This document shows, one piece after another, positions 1 through 8,744 of a stretch of DNA of 22,916 nt. The first letter of the stretch is position 1. Each line of letters starts with the position of its first letter. The stretch is taken from contig BFEA01000776.1 in assembly GCA_003427395.1 (NCBI GenBank), positions 111,583 to 134,498 on the forward strand, in the 5' to 3' direction. A model generated the notes under the pieces. That model was not told where the DNA came from. It saw nothing but the letters and a program-made list of their open reading frames with translations, and made no database searches. This DNA comes from Chara braunii (taxonomy: Eukaryota > Streptophyta > Charophyceae > Charales > Characeae). The position numbers were made by a program, and so were the translations under genes.

Positions 1-852
1 GGGGCGGACGCTTCACCGCGTCGGAATATGTTTTTTTACTCACGGCCGAGCAGTCGGCGTCCCCTTCCCAGTGGAAGTGACGCCTGCATTTGGGACACCA
101 GGGAGTTGCCGCGCAGACGACTTCAATTTCGACGTAACCCTGCCGTCCCAAATCGATAACCAAGTACCATTTGTAACGGAGGCGGGAAACTGATTCCAAA
201 TCGAATCTGATATTAATTAAGTCAGGCGACAGTGGGTCTTTGAAACAAGGGAACTCTTTAAGTATAGGGCCGAAAGCATCCATTACCGCTTTTCGGAGGT
301 GGGGGAGGGCGCCTATCGGAACTTGCATACATCTAATCCAAAAGAAGCGATGTCGCGACACCTCCCTCCACTCCCACAATTCTTGCTCAGTCATCCACGG
401 TTTAAAGCAAATAGAGATTTCCTGTTGTCGAGTTCGACTTCTGTCCGTTCCATTCTGCGCATCCAGTCCGCCACTTCCTTGGCGGAGGCAACGTACGTGG
501 CGAGGTTGCGGCCCTCATTGTGAAACAGGCCTCTTTTAGGCACGGCTTCTACCTCGCCCGACGAAGCCCATCCGTTTTCGTACACCCGGACCAGGCGCTG
601 TTTCACGTCTATGGACAGAGAAGTCGAATCGTCCCCGAAGAAAATGGACACGGCGTGATCGCTAAGCCATTCGGCCTGTATTCGATTGACCACCGGGTTG
701 ATGGTGACTTTTACGTAATCGTCCCCTGTTTCTACTCTGTTCGGCGCGAGATCCTTCGGCAAGACTCCATCTATATAACATTTCGCAATTAAATCTCGTA
801 TTCTACTTCTCTCTTCGGCAGAAACGGGTGGGCCCCTCTCGGGGGCGGCCAT
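1..852 (-). pseudogene. LINE-type ORF1 (DUF4283-like region plus CCHC-like knuckle), frameshifted and cut by the window edge
   Basis: An open frame starts at the ATG at 850-852 (context GTCATGGCC) and runs to a TGA at 391-393. The protein-like reading then continues in another frame (from KPWMTEQELWEW) without a stop to base 1. The shift is best explained by one lost T in a T/A run at about 404-410. The middle part (VKQRLVRVYENG... DNRKSLFALNRG, then WMTEQELWEWREVSRHRFFW) has the spacing of the DUF4283 region of plant LINE ORF1/gag-like proteins. It is followed by a Cys/His cluster (CPKCRRHFHWEGDADC, C-x2-C-x4-H-x6-C) resembling a zinc knuckle. In that family the protein binds element RNA. 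Reverse transcriptase would lie off the left edge, so the class is inferred from ORF1 alone. A domesticated gene is less likely given the frameshift. Confidence 0.5.
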
Positions 853-876
853 GACCCTAACTAGGAAAGTACACAC

Positions 877-2192
877 GAATGAAGATACTCTTCCTACCGA
901 TAGGGAAAAAGGAGATCGGCAGACCTACCAACGATTTCCTAATACGGAAGAGACATGGAAGCATACACTAGTTGGGATAAGTGGCTGTATAACTCCTCCC
1001 ACTCCAGCAAGACAAACCGCGGTGAAAGGGCAGATTTCTCCTTTTACCTGAGGCTCTCGTTGCTGCTTCTCTTCTCTTCGCCTGGCCTTCAGCGTCGGCC
1101 GAGTATGAAATACAAGATGGTTCCGGAACAGATTGCCTTACTCGGGTAGATCCTCCGAACTACCCTCAATGTTGGCGTTAGGAGAAAAAGAATGCTGGTG
1201 AAAAGACAAACAAACTCTGCTGACGGAAAGAAACTACCCCGGCTGCCGAATATTTCACGGCCAGCTCACACCGCGTCAGCTATGGTGGGGGTGGGCCCAG
1301 CTCCCGCTTCCCTAGTTACTGAGGGCGAGAGCGTGATGGCGCCGGCAACGCTTTACCGCTGCGTCCTCCTCACTAGTTACCGCTACCGTGCCCGGTAGGG
1401 TTTAGCGCAGGAAAATAGCGCAGCGCTTCCGCATACCGCTTTCTTTCGCTACACTACTTTCCTTCTTTTTCTCGCGCGCGCCTTTCAAAACTGGCGGAAT
1501 CGCGCCGAAAGATAATAATTTCTGTCAGAGCAAAGGAGCAGAATGTAGTGCGGCCCATTTCAAGGAGGCCTAAGACTGTTGTTGTCAATGAAAATGGTCC
1601 CTTGCCACAGGCTCACAGGCCCACAGCCAGTGCCAGTCAATCATACCCTGACATCCGACACCCCACCTGGAGAAGACACAATTGGTGCAAAGAGCACTTT
1701 CTTTTCTTTTTTAACGTCTTTGTCTTCATTTTTCGTGTCATGAAAACACGTGTCTCACTGACCCAAATACTTTGCTAGGTGAACCTGGCTCCTCCTTCCG
1801 GGTGGAGAGTTGTCAGACTCGAATGGAGCATGGCCCCTTGGACCAGAAAATAGAGAGCCGGTGGAGAGATTTCAGTCCCTTGTGTTTTTTTTTTGTTTTT
1901 TTTTGCCCTTTCCCCATCTGACAGCACAGCCGACCCCTGTAAATATGACACCTGGCCTCACACCACAGCCATTGGTACTTCCATTGCTTTTTCGAACTCG
2001 GTGTCTAGTTTCTTTGCCGGCGTGTGGCTTTTTTGCTTATTTGGTACTCAAAAGTGACATGAACGCTCTTACTTCATTAGAGCGGGGTGCCTTAGTCCGA
2101 TTCTTTTGTGTTGCTTTTTCATCTTTAATTCCGTGAGGAATTGTTTTTTTTTTTTTTTTTTTTTCAAAGAAGGATTGACATTTGGTAATTTA
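877..2192. other. Unassigned stretch upstream of the LINE-like ORF
   Basis: I see no ORF with protein-like composition on either strand. If the LINE call is right, the part next to 877 would be its 5' untranslated region on the minus strand. Around 1260-1500 the sequence is GC-rich with short repeats of TAGTTAC and CGCTTTACCGCT type. From 1690 on it is T-rich. An uninterrupted run of 21 T lies at 2144-2164, which would be a poly(A) tract on the minus strand, but no element body could be assigned to it. Confidence 0.4.
2144..2164. repeat. Poly(T) tract, 21 bases
   Basis: Twenty-one consecutive T residues lie 28 bases before the first MITE. Read on the minus strand this is a poly(A) run. It could be a retroposon tail or simple slippage, and I found no target-site duplication to decide. 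Confidence 0.8.
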
Positions 2193-2441
2193 AGGGGAAA
2201 CTGCGTGGGAGTCACAAGAACTATTTATAAATGCACTATGGGCCAAGATACAGTTTGCAAATGCAGGTCAGGCAATGTATATTGTATAAAACCCAACTTT
2301 CTGGCCAGGAAGGGTGCCCGAACTGCAATAGCGAACTGTATCTTGGCCCATAGTGCATTTAAAACTCTTTTTACCCAGCTTTGTGGCCAGGTAGGGTGTG
2401 AAATTATAACTTGTCTTTGTGACTCCACTGAAGTTACCCCT
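2193..2441. mobile_element. MITE copy 1 (palindromic, TTA target duplication)
   Basis: The element begins AGGGGAAACT and ends AGTTACCCCT, a 10-bp terminal inverted repeat with one mismatch. It is flanked by TTA at 2190-2192 and TTA at 2442-2444. A second inverted layer, GGAGTCACAA near both ends, continues inward to a strong inner palindrome: GCACTATGGGCCAAGATACA at about 2233-2252 pairs with its complement at about 2337-2356. The right arm carries an extra ~34 bp, related to the centre, which breaks the symmetry. There is no coding capacity. A 3-bp TTA duplication with short TIRs is the pattern of PIF/Harbinger-derived (Tourist-like) MITEs, so that superfamily is inferred. A second copy lies at 2858-3059. 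Confidence 0.7.
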
Positions 2442-2554
2442 TTATTAAAAGAAGGCCGGGACCCGGGCCCAGCGTCCCTCACAACAGAGCTGAGCGAGGC
2501 ACTTAGGCCAGGCAACAGCCAAACGTCATTTGCATTGCAATTCTACATAACATA

Positions 2555-2859
2555 TTTGTTTTCTGGAAGTTTTTGATTTTTTTTCCTGGGGCTGGTACCC
2601 CAATTCTGGGGTTCATGGCATCCAAGCGTGTAACTCGTTTTTGAGACTCGGCGTAGTTACACCAAATATAAAAAGAAAGGTCGTTCAACAGTTGAAGAAA
2701 CTCAATTGAGAGAAGAACATAGTTTAGATTTCTGGGATGTTTCTGGGCACCTGTGTATCCAGCTTGTGCCTGGATACACGCGTGGATGCCAGCCATTAAC
2801 CCCAGAGGTGGGGTACCAGCCCCGGGGGAAAAAAATAAAAAACTTCCGGAAAACAAACG
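2555..2859. repeat. Foldback element with ~80-bp inverted arms
   Basis: The left arm at 2555-2631 (TTGTTTTCTGGAAGTTTTT... GGGGCTGGTACCCC... GGCATCC) is the imperfect reverse complement of the right arm at 2776-2859 (GGATGCC... GGGGTACCAGCCCC... CTTCCGGAAAACAAA). The loop at 2632-2775 holds a MITE end fragment and, at 2753-2779, a perfect 10-bp hairpin (GTGTATCCAG / CTGGATACAC, 7-base loop). No ORF is convincing. The arms fit an inverted-repeat transposon or an inverted duplication. The outer right end abuts MITE copy 2. Confidence 0.6.
2632..2665. mobile_element. Terminal fragment of the same MITE family inside the foldback loop
   Basis: This stretch (AACTCGTTTTTGAGACTC, then GTAGTTACACC) matches the right end of MITE copy 2 (AACTCGTTTTTGTGACTC, then CTAGTTTCCCC at 3026-3059). 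It has a few mismatches and the same orientation. No matching left end is next to it, so it is a truncated remnant or a result of recombination between copies. Confidence 0.45.
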
Positions 2860-3059
2860 GGTAACAAGGCGGGAGTCACAAAAACGACTTATGATTGCAC
2901 TATGGGCCAAGATACAGTTTGCAATTGTACTTCGGGCACCCTACCTGGCCAGAAAGCTTGGTTGTATACATTGCCTTAACTGCAATAATAATTGCAAACT
3001 GTATCTTGGCCCATAGTGCATTTATAACTCGTTTTTGTGACTCCTGCCTAGTTTCCCCT
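2858..3059. mobile_element. MITE copy 2 (degenerate left end)
   Basis: This is the same family as 2193-2441. The inner palindrome (GCACTATGGGCCAAGATACA and its complement) and the GGAGTCACAA sub-terminal motif are both kept, and the right end reads AGTTTCCCCT. It is about 45 bp shorter than copy 1, lacking the extra right-arm segment. The left end (GGGTAACAAGG) has drifted and I see no clean TTA duplication. It is non-coding; the arms would form a long hairpin if transcribed. Confidence 0.6.
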
Positions 3060-3378
3060 CATTTATTTTTGCTTCTTCTCACGTCATAACATCTGGGTAA
3101 CTGGGACCCACCATGCAGCCTTAGTCGCCTGACTCTGAAAAATCCCTCCATTTTCGAGTGTGTGCAGGCAGAGCACTGTCAATTTTTAAGGATTCCTCTC
3201 TTTTTTTTTTCTTGCCTTGACTGAAACGTTGGCAGGAGACCTACTGCTTGAGGTGATAAGAGCAACCTCCAAGTGGGGCCTCACGCATTTGTGATGACTC
3301 CAATCAATTGGTGAAAGCTGCAGATCCAAAATGTCATGTCAAGCATTCCATGCAACAAGATCTGTGCATGTATGTGAT
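3060..3378. other. Unassigned spacer between the MITE cluster and the dispersed repeat
   Basis: There is no coding-like frame and no RNA-gene pattern that I can recognise. A run of 10 T sits near 3200. Nothing else stands out. Confidence 0.4.
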
Positions 3379-3509
3379 GCTCAACCTCCTGCCCTGCACA
3401 GCTTTCCTGTCGGAGTGACTAAAGCACAGAAAGGAGCCTGGAAAGCGGCAAAATGGGGTTTGCCAAGGATTTTGGAACATTGAGTGCGGAGACCCAGGCA
3501 GAACTGTGG
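3379..3509 (+). repeat. Dispersed repeat, left copy (partner at 13443-13577)
   Basis: This stretch aligns over roughly 130 bp, in the same orientation, with 13443-13577. It shares TCAACCTC, GCCCTGC, CGGAGTG and TGCCAAGGATTTT (one T more in the right copy), in order and with few small gaps. In the plus frame both copies read a related peptide (AKDF, then I-x-C-G-D) separated by a one-base length difference. It could be a decayed coding piece or LTR sequence. The right copy abuts the primer-binding-site candidate of the retrotransposon, so this copy may mark the far end of that element. Confidence 0.6.
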
Positions 3510-3902
3510 ACCATATGAGGTACAGGGGCTGCGTCCAGCTATAAAGACTCTGGAGAAGTTGTTTTCTTTTTCTTTGTTGAGACAACTGCGCCTGTGACCG
3601 GTGCAGAGTTCGAAATTCGCGGAAATAACAGTATGGTGCAAGTTCGGGCTGAGAGCAGTTCGAAACTGCAAAAAAAAACACTGCCAGTTCAACAATTGGC
3701 AAAAACGGGAGGTACCGGTACCGGTGGTTTCCTCGTGGGCTGGCCTGGGAGTACCGGTAGCGGTCCTCCCATTTTTGCCCTCTGGTAGGAGGCCGGTTGG
3801 GTTGGAAAACGACTCCGCGGGAGGGGCGGGGTTGAAAAAGGGAGCCCTGAAGTTGCGGGTTAGCTGACCTGGACCGTGTCACGTACCCACCAGCACCCGC
3901 CC

Positions 3903-3905
<3 letters not shown>

Positions 3906-3983
<78 letters not shown>
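3906..3983. repeat. (CT)n microsatellite, about 39 units
   Basis: A pure CT dinucleotide run lies in the loop of the foldback structure. Arg/Glu-repeat reading frames across it are artefacts. Confidence 0.95.
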
Positions 3984-3986
<3 letters not shown>

Positions 3987-4018
3987 CTCTCTTTCACTTT
4001 TTGAACATGCGGAGACTT

Positions 4019-4044
4019 GGGGGGGCGGGGGGCGGGGGGGGGGG
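4019..4044 (+). other. G-tract with G-quadruplex potential
   Basis: About 26 bases are almost pure G, broken only by two single C residues, giving several runs of six or more G. This pattern can fold into a quadruplex on the plus strand. It lies 35 bases after the CT tract. Confidence 0.5.
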
Positions 4045-4415
4045 ACAAGGGCGCAAGAGAGGCGGAACCGGGGAGAACAGGTGCGGAAGAAGATGTGAAA
4101 ACGCTCCAGGCACCAATATGGAAAGACAGCGCTCTGTCAGGGCCGACGAGCCTCAGGAAAAAGAGCGGTACCACTACCCCCACCTCCGGTTTCGCCGCCA
4201 CCTCCCGTTTTGCCAATTATTGAACCGGTTGGCCGTCAAACTTATGATTAAATTACTGTTTTTCTTGCTGTTTCGAACTGCTCACGGCCCAATCTTGCAG
4301 TGGACTGTTATTTCTGCGAATTCTGAACTGTGCAACAGTCACAGGCGCAGTTTTTTCTTCTTTCTTTCTTTTCTCTTTCGGTTGTCTTCTTTCTCATTAA
4401 TTTTCTCTTGTAGGG

Positions 4416-4541
4416 TCAAATATAACACCCATGGTTGCACCATATGAGGACACTGTACACTGGAATCCAAACCACCTGGAGGTCCTGGAGATCCTTAAGT
4501 TGCTGGATCTGATATGGATCAGGGGGCTACCCGGAAACTAG
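4416..4541 (+). pseudogene. Exon-like short ORF behind a 3' splice-site-like sequence
   Basis: After a pyrimidine-rich run ending TTCTCTTGTAG (4403-4413) comes an open frame of 41 codons ending in TAG at 4539-4541. An ATG lies inside it at 4431-4433. The peptide has ordinary protein composition (PMVAPYEDTVHWNPNHLEVL, then EILKLLDLIWIRGLPGN), unlike the surrounding low-complexity DNA. I do not recognise it. It may be the last exon of a small gene, an exon captured next to the foldback structure, or a remnant of a repeated coding element. No upstream exon could be placed. Confidence 0.3.
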
Positions 4542-4868
4542 TCATTATTCATTGCAGTGGTTTTCTTTTTTTTCCAGAGTTTTTTAAACTTGTTTCTGAA
4601 TTTGGATAGAGGTCTCAACTTAGCATTGCAATTCTATGTTTCTGCCTCAAGTGATTGTCAATGTCATTTAGACTTAATATTCTGTGTAAACTGTTGTCCA
4701 TACGCCCCTCCCCCCTCCCCTGCCCACCTCCCTCTGAGGGGGGGGAGTATTAACCAACCCAGTCCTCTCAGAACCAAGTCAACACAAAGTCTCCAGCATG
4801 GGACATACACATGTTTTCTCCCATTTTGATGATCCTTGACCTTTTTGCCCAGTTGGCCCCTCGCTCTT
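4542..4868. other. Unassigned T- and C-rich spacer
   Basis: There is a T-run near 4565 and a CCCCTCCCCCCTCCCC stretch followed by GAGGGGGGGGAG at 4706-4747, which could form a short GC hairpin. No coding-like frame was found. Confidence 0.35.
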
Positions 4869-4924
4869 GAACCATTTGTGGAATGACCTTGTCATCATGA
4901 TTGGGTGTAGCTTATTGGTAACCT
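4869..4924 (+). repeat. Direct repeat A, copy 1 (tRNA A-box-like motif inside)
   Basis: TTGAACCATTTGTGGAATGA, then GGGTGTAGCTTATTGGTAAC. A copy with about 85% identity lies at 5124-5175. The core GTAGCTTATTGGTAA resembles the internal A box of tRNA genes. No B box or cloverleaf follows at the right distance, so at most this is a tRNA-derived fragment. Confidence 0.5.
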
Positions 4925-5262
4925 TTGCTCATTTGCCTTGACCTTTTGTACCATTGTCTACCTCTCATTGTGATGTACTTGAAAGGATTCACTGAGAACC
5001 GTCTGATCTGCCTGTCTCGTTGATAAGCGATGAGACGTCCCAAGATATAATAGCAGCTTTCGCCACTTGCTCCACTTGTCCATCTGTAAGCCGCATCTTG
5101 TCCCTGACTGAAGCGGATTGTATTGAACCATTTGCGGAATAGCCATGTCATCATTGGGTGTAGCTTAATGGTACACAGGGGGTTCCAAAATTTTGCGATC
5201 TCCTGATTGCATGCCATGGCGAAGAAGGGAAGAAGGGGATGAGAGGATGCATGAGGAACCAA
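4912..5262 (-). CDS. Unrecognised small ORF, 116 codons, doubtful
   Basis: An uninterrupted frame has fairly balanced amino-acid composition, a Trp/Phe/Arg-rich middle (MMTWLFRKWFNTIRF) and a basic C-terminus (RGRQWYKRSRQMSKGYQ). It overlaps both copies of direct repeat A. It follows the third ORF of the retrotransposon on the same strand and may belong to that element's 3' end. I recognise no domain. A second minus-strand frame across 4958-5146 also looks protein-like, so the true frame, if any, is unclear. Confidence 0.2.
   Translation of the reverse strand: MVPHASSHPLLPFFAMACNQEIAKFWNPLCTIKLHPMMTWLFRKWFNTIRFSQGQDAAYRWTSGASGESCYYILGRLIAYQRDRQIRRFSVNPFKYITMRGRQWYKRSRQMSKGYQ
5124..5175 (+). 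repeat. Direct repeat A, copy 2
   Basis: TTGAACCATTTGCGGAATAG, then TTGGGTGTAGCTTAATGGTA. The second copy of 4869-4924 starts about 255 bases further on. It is preceded directly by GACTGAAGCGGATTGTAT (5106-5123), an exact 18-base match to 17147-17164. It is followed by GGGGGTTCCAAA, which resembles an anticodon arm with CCA in the loop, but no stem partners are present. Confidence 0.5.
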
Positions 5263-5307
5263 GCGTATCAGCTGGTAATTGGGCCAGAGATCTCGTTGAC
5301 ACCAACT

Positions 5308-7235
5308 TCAATTGCAATCTCCTTGTAAGTCTGCTGGCTCGAACTGCTGGACTGCCGGAGATCGTTCAGGTGACGCCATCATCGTCCTCGGATTCTCCAT
5401 GTGCTCTGCACCCTTGCCTCGTTGTTGGAAGTTCGTCCGACGGTAGTTGACAAGGAGGGGATGATGGAGGGCTTGGGGCAGATGGGAGCGGCGGGAAATA
5501 ATCCTCTGCTTCATCACCGAGATCGACGAATGTACGATCCGATGTGTGCGGGGGAAATGATGATTGGGTCGAGATAGGGAAAGGAGGTAGTTGGGGTATA
5601 AGGAGGGAATAGTGCGGAGGACGTTATCCCGTAGGGACTCGTAGTCCTCCATAGCAGGAAAGGTGCCTGATACGACACAGTACAACTCCATGTGGTTGAA
5701 CTGCGGCCATGCGACACTAAAGAGGAGGATATTGAGAGGGAAGGAGGGGGATTGATGGGGGAAGACCGTGCAAAGGAGGCGGGCGGCGAAGTGATGGCAG
5801 AATGCGCGGCTGGCAAAGACGCGATAGTCCAGGGGGAATTCAAGGTGGGGGAGAGGTCGGAAATGGAGGAAATCAAGGGGGCGGCGGCAGACGGGACGAG
5901 GACGGTACGTCCGGGCTGGGAGGAGGACGGGGACGAAGCACGGAGGGGGCGGAAGCGGCTGGAGAAGGTGAGCGAGGGCGGCGGCGCCGGCGGGGAGTTG
6001 GTGCGCCATCGTGCCGGCTAGCAGCGTCCGAGGGACAGCGGGATTCAAAGCCGATCCTCTTTGAGTGAGCGGCGGTTCTTGCGAGGCTTCCCAGGGTTCA
6101 GGCGTTGATGCCTCTCCTTCTTCCTAGGAGGTCGACCGGGCTTCTGGCTCCTCCTCCAATAGTCCAGCGATGGCTATGCGACCTGGATCGTCGTCTGATG
6201 GCAACTCTCCGTTCTCTTGATGTGCTTGCCAAAACTCGTTGAAGCCGGGATTGTCGGGTGCAAGCTCGTCCAAGTCCAAATAACACCAGGCTGTCGGATC
6301 GTGGTCGCTCAAATACTGTCCATAATCCTCCGTACAGTTTGCCCAGATTACGGTTGGCGTCAACTTCCTTTCCAGAGTTCCAGGTCCCTCCTGCTTCGGA
6401 TCGCTTGGATTGTAGGAGATGATGTCTGTCGGTAGATCGTCGACGAGCTGCGACAAAAAAGTGAGAAGTTCGTAGGCGACCGTGGCTCGTCCTCCCTTGG
6501 CGATCTCTCCACACAACAATCCTACCAACGTACCGTCGGTATCAGACTCGTTCGGCCACAGCTGCGCTAGTACTAACGAGATCTAGTAAGAGTGCTCCAG
6601 TTCCCGATTGCTATAGTATCGTGACCAGTGGCACCTTACCGTGAGCATACACACACTAACCGTTGCGAACTCAGTCCACTTGCGAATGTAAATAGAACTG
6701 AATGGGAGGGTGGAGGAGGGGTGGATTTCTAGAGTGAAGAGGGGGTTCGCCCAGGATGGCCAGATGATCGGAAGGTCGGAGGGGAGAAGGAAGGTGGAAA
6801 AACGATTCATCGGCGTTCGGGGTAGGGATGAAGATGGGGGAGAGGGCGAGAGGGGCGGTCTGTAGCGCTGGTCCGGAGGGAGAAGGTGTCAATACAATCA
6901 GTCTCCGCTACTTGTCGTCTTGGCTGGGCCAGTCGCTGCCGCCAATTAGCTGCCAACTCTTGTCCCCACCTGTAGAGATCAGTCACCACTGCATCGCGCC
7001 GCTGCACGCCTATAGTACACAGATCGCCGATGAAGGCTACTACCACCGTTACGTCGCTCTGAGTCGGCCGCGAGAAGCGCCAAACTCCCAAAGTTTCTGC
7101 TAAGACGACTGTTGAACCTCGATCGGTTGATATGGTAATCTCCACGGCGGCACACCAAGCTCCGTCGCCAAAGAGTGGCGCAAATCGGAGAAGATCGAGA
7201 CTAAGACGGGGATGCGCGACCTGACGAAATTGCAA
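5308..7235 (-). pseudogene. Third ORF (ORF3) after integrase, function unknown
   Basis: Two joined frames make about 640 codons. The first part (7235 to about 6807) contains VEITISTDRGSTVVLAETLG and AVVTDLYRWGQELAANWRQR. The second is one frame from 6810 to 5308, broken only by TAG at 6583-6585 and TAG at 6124-6126. It includes an acidic stretch (WCYLDLDELAPDNPGFNEFW, at about 6240-6300), a Pro/Leu-rich linker (about 5930-6010) and a segment with QFNHMELYCVVSGTFPAMED (about 5640-5700). Composition is protein-like and unlike the flanking DNA. The position matches where some Ty3/gypsy elements carry an env-like or accessory ORF. I see no signal peptide, clear transmembrane helix or cleavage site, so an envelope is not supported. 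No known domain was recognised. Confidence 0.5.
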
Positions 7236-7288
7236 CAGGGTTCGAGGTTGGAGGAGCTGAGCAGGAAGGGTTGGCTCAATGATAAAGC

Positions 7289-8742
7289 TTATCGCGAAGG
7301 CGAGGGGGAGGTAGATGCAGACGAAGGAGAGGAAACAAGTTTTTCGGTCGCGTCAGATGAAGAAGAAAGAGATGGGTTAAGGTTCTTAAAAGGAGGGAGA
7401 GAACGAAGGTAGGAAGTGTGGCGGACAATGGGGAGGGAGCTATGGCTGGCTCTGGCTTCGGGCGCGATGCGCACCGTGGTAGCTCCGTTGGGACCAAGCT
7501 CTACGACGCGGAAACAACCAGAAAACTTGGGAGCGAGTTTGCGGTCGCGTGTACATTTGCGTACCTGCACCAGATCCCCTAACTTATATTGGTGTTGTGG
7601 GCCCGCATTCCCGTTTAGGGCCTCGTAGCTACGAACCTGCCTGTCGTGTGCCAGTTCGGTGATTTTCTATCTTTTTTGGGCCAGCTTAGGAACGACCCTT
7701 TCCATTAAATCTGCATATCTCTTGGCTTTGGGCAGCACGCGTGTCCCAACCCCCGTTGTCGGCAATTTCTATGGTACCCCGATTGTCGACACATGGGAGG
7801 CTATTAGTTCGGAGCTGGAAGGGGGAGAACCCTGTGGACTCATGAGGGGTGGCTTGGTGGATTGCGACGATTTGATAGACTATCTCGGGCCACGGACGCG
7901 TGTCGCGGGCCGCTAAGTTCTTACGGAGGGCGGTCTTAATCATGCGATTCGCATTCTCTGCCAGCCCGTTCGATTGTTAAACATGGGGAGCGGTGTGTCG
8001 GAGCGTAACGCCTCGACGCATTAGTAATTCCTCGACCTCACCTTTAAATTTCGATCCATTGTCGGCTAGAATCTCTTCTGTATCTAGGCGGGTATTGAGG
8101 AATCGGTCGATGTATGTGGCTATCTCTGAGGCCTTTCCGGTTTTACACGGATAAACTTCGATATATTTCGAGAAATGATCGATCAACACCAAGAGAATGA
8201 AGTATTCACATCGGTTGGGGCCAGGTGGCACATCTATATCAGTTGTGTCCATACTGACCCGCTGGAACGGCCGTTCTACCTCTGTAGGGACTATTGTATT
8301 TGGCCCACAGAGGGGCGCGCGCTCGGCAGCACAGACTAAACAGTTAGCGACCACGTGCTTCACATCGTCATGGATATTAGACCAGAACCATGGATTTTGG
8401 TCGATAGTTGCCTCGATGACACGTATTGCGAAATGAGCGGTTTGTTCTTCGTGCACGGACCTAGTACAATCATATCTCTGAAAAGGGTGGGGAACCATCA
8501 ACCATAATCCCGATTCGTCCGTCTTACGCTTTTCTAAATGTCCATTGATTCATCGATAGTCTCGGGATCTTTCGGTAGTCCGACGTTTGTCATGCTTAGT
8601 GAGATGGTTCAATGGTAGGCCTGCTAGTTTAGCTAATAAGATTTTATCTGTCCATACCTCCGCTCGTCGGTATTTCTCGTCGTATTCAAGGCCGTCCGTT
8701 CGGGCAGCCTCAAATTGAACCTCAATAGGGAGTTTGTTCGTC
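7289..8742 (-). pseudogene. Integrase region of pol (HHCC zinc, D-D-E core, C-terminal GPY/F-like)
   Basis: The frame is continuous from RNase H through 8742 to about 7760, broken by TGA at 8550-8552 and TAA at 7977-7979. Counting from 8501, the zinc module has H17, H23, C54 and C57. The catalytic core has D85 (VSMDTTDI), D147 (ILADNGSKF) and E182 (NGLAENANRM), giving D-x61-D-x34-E, close to the usual D-D35-E. All catalytic residues are present. The TAA sits just before QSNG, where relatives have HPQSNG. After a frameshift near 7760 the C-terminal domain follows (GDLVQVRKCTRDRKLAPKFS, then GCFRVVELG), a variant of the GPY/F module, with TAG at 7667-7669. It ends at a TAA at 7289-7291. No chromodomain is visible after it. 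Confidence 0.8.
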
Positions 8743-8744
8743 CT

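Larger units (their letters stand above)
3584..4353. repeat. 770-bp foldback structure with long imperfect arms
   Basis: The left arm at about 3584-3735 (AACTGCGCCTGTGAC... GCAGTTCGAAACTGC... AATTGGCAAAAACGGGAGGT) is the imperfect reverse complement of about 4165-4353 (ACCTCCCGTTTTGCCAATT... GTTTCGAACTGC... GTCACAGGCGCAGTT). The right arm carries an insertion of about 25 bp near 4225. The left inner end holds short repeats of GGTACCGG. The loop contains the (CT)n tract and the G-tract. No transposase-like ORF is seen. It is best read as a foldback-type element or an inverted duplication. Confidence 0.65.

Noticed and set aside
3902-4216. Arg/Glu-repeat ORFs across the CT microsatellites (also at 21.7 and 22.8 kb)
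   Set aside because: They are dinucleotide-repeat artefacts with no independent coding sense.
6520-6560. Second PBS candidate on the plus strand (GTCGGTATCAGACTCG near 6537)
   Set aside because: It lies inside the coding frame of ORF3 on the other strand, only part of the motif matches, and no gag follows it in that direction.
5308-7235. Calling ORF3 an envelope gene
   Set aside because: There is no signal peptide, no furin-like site and no clear transmembrane helix. Position alone is not enough.
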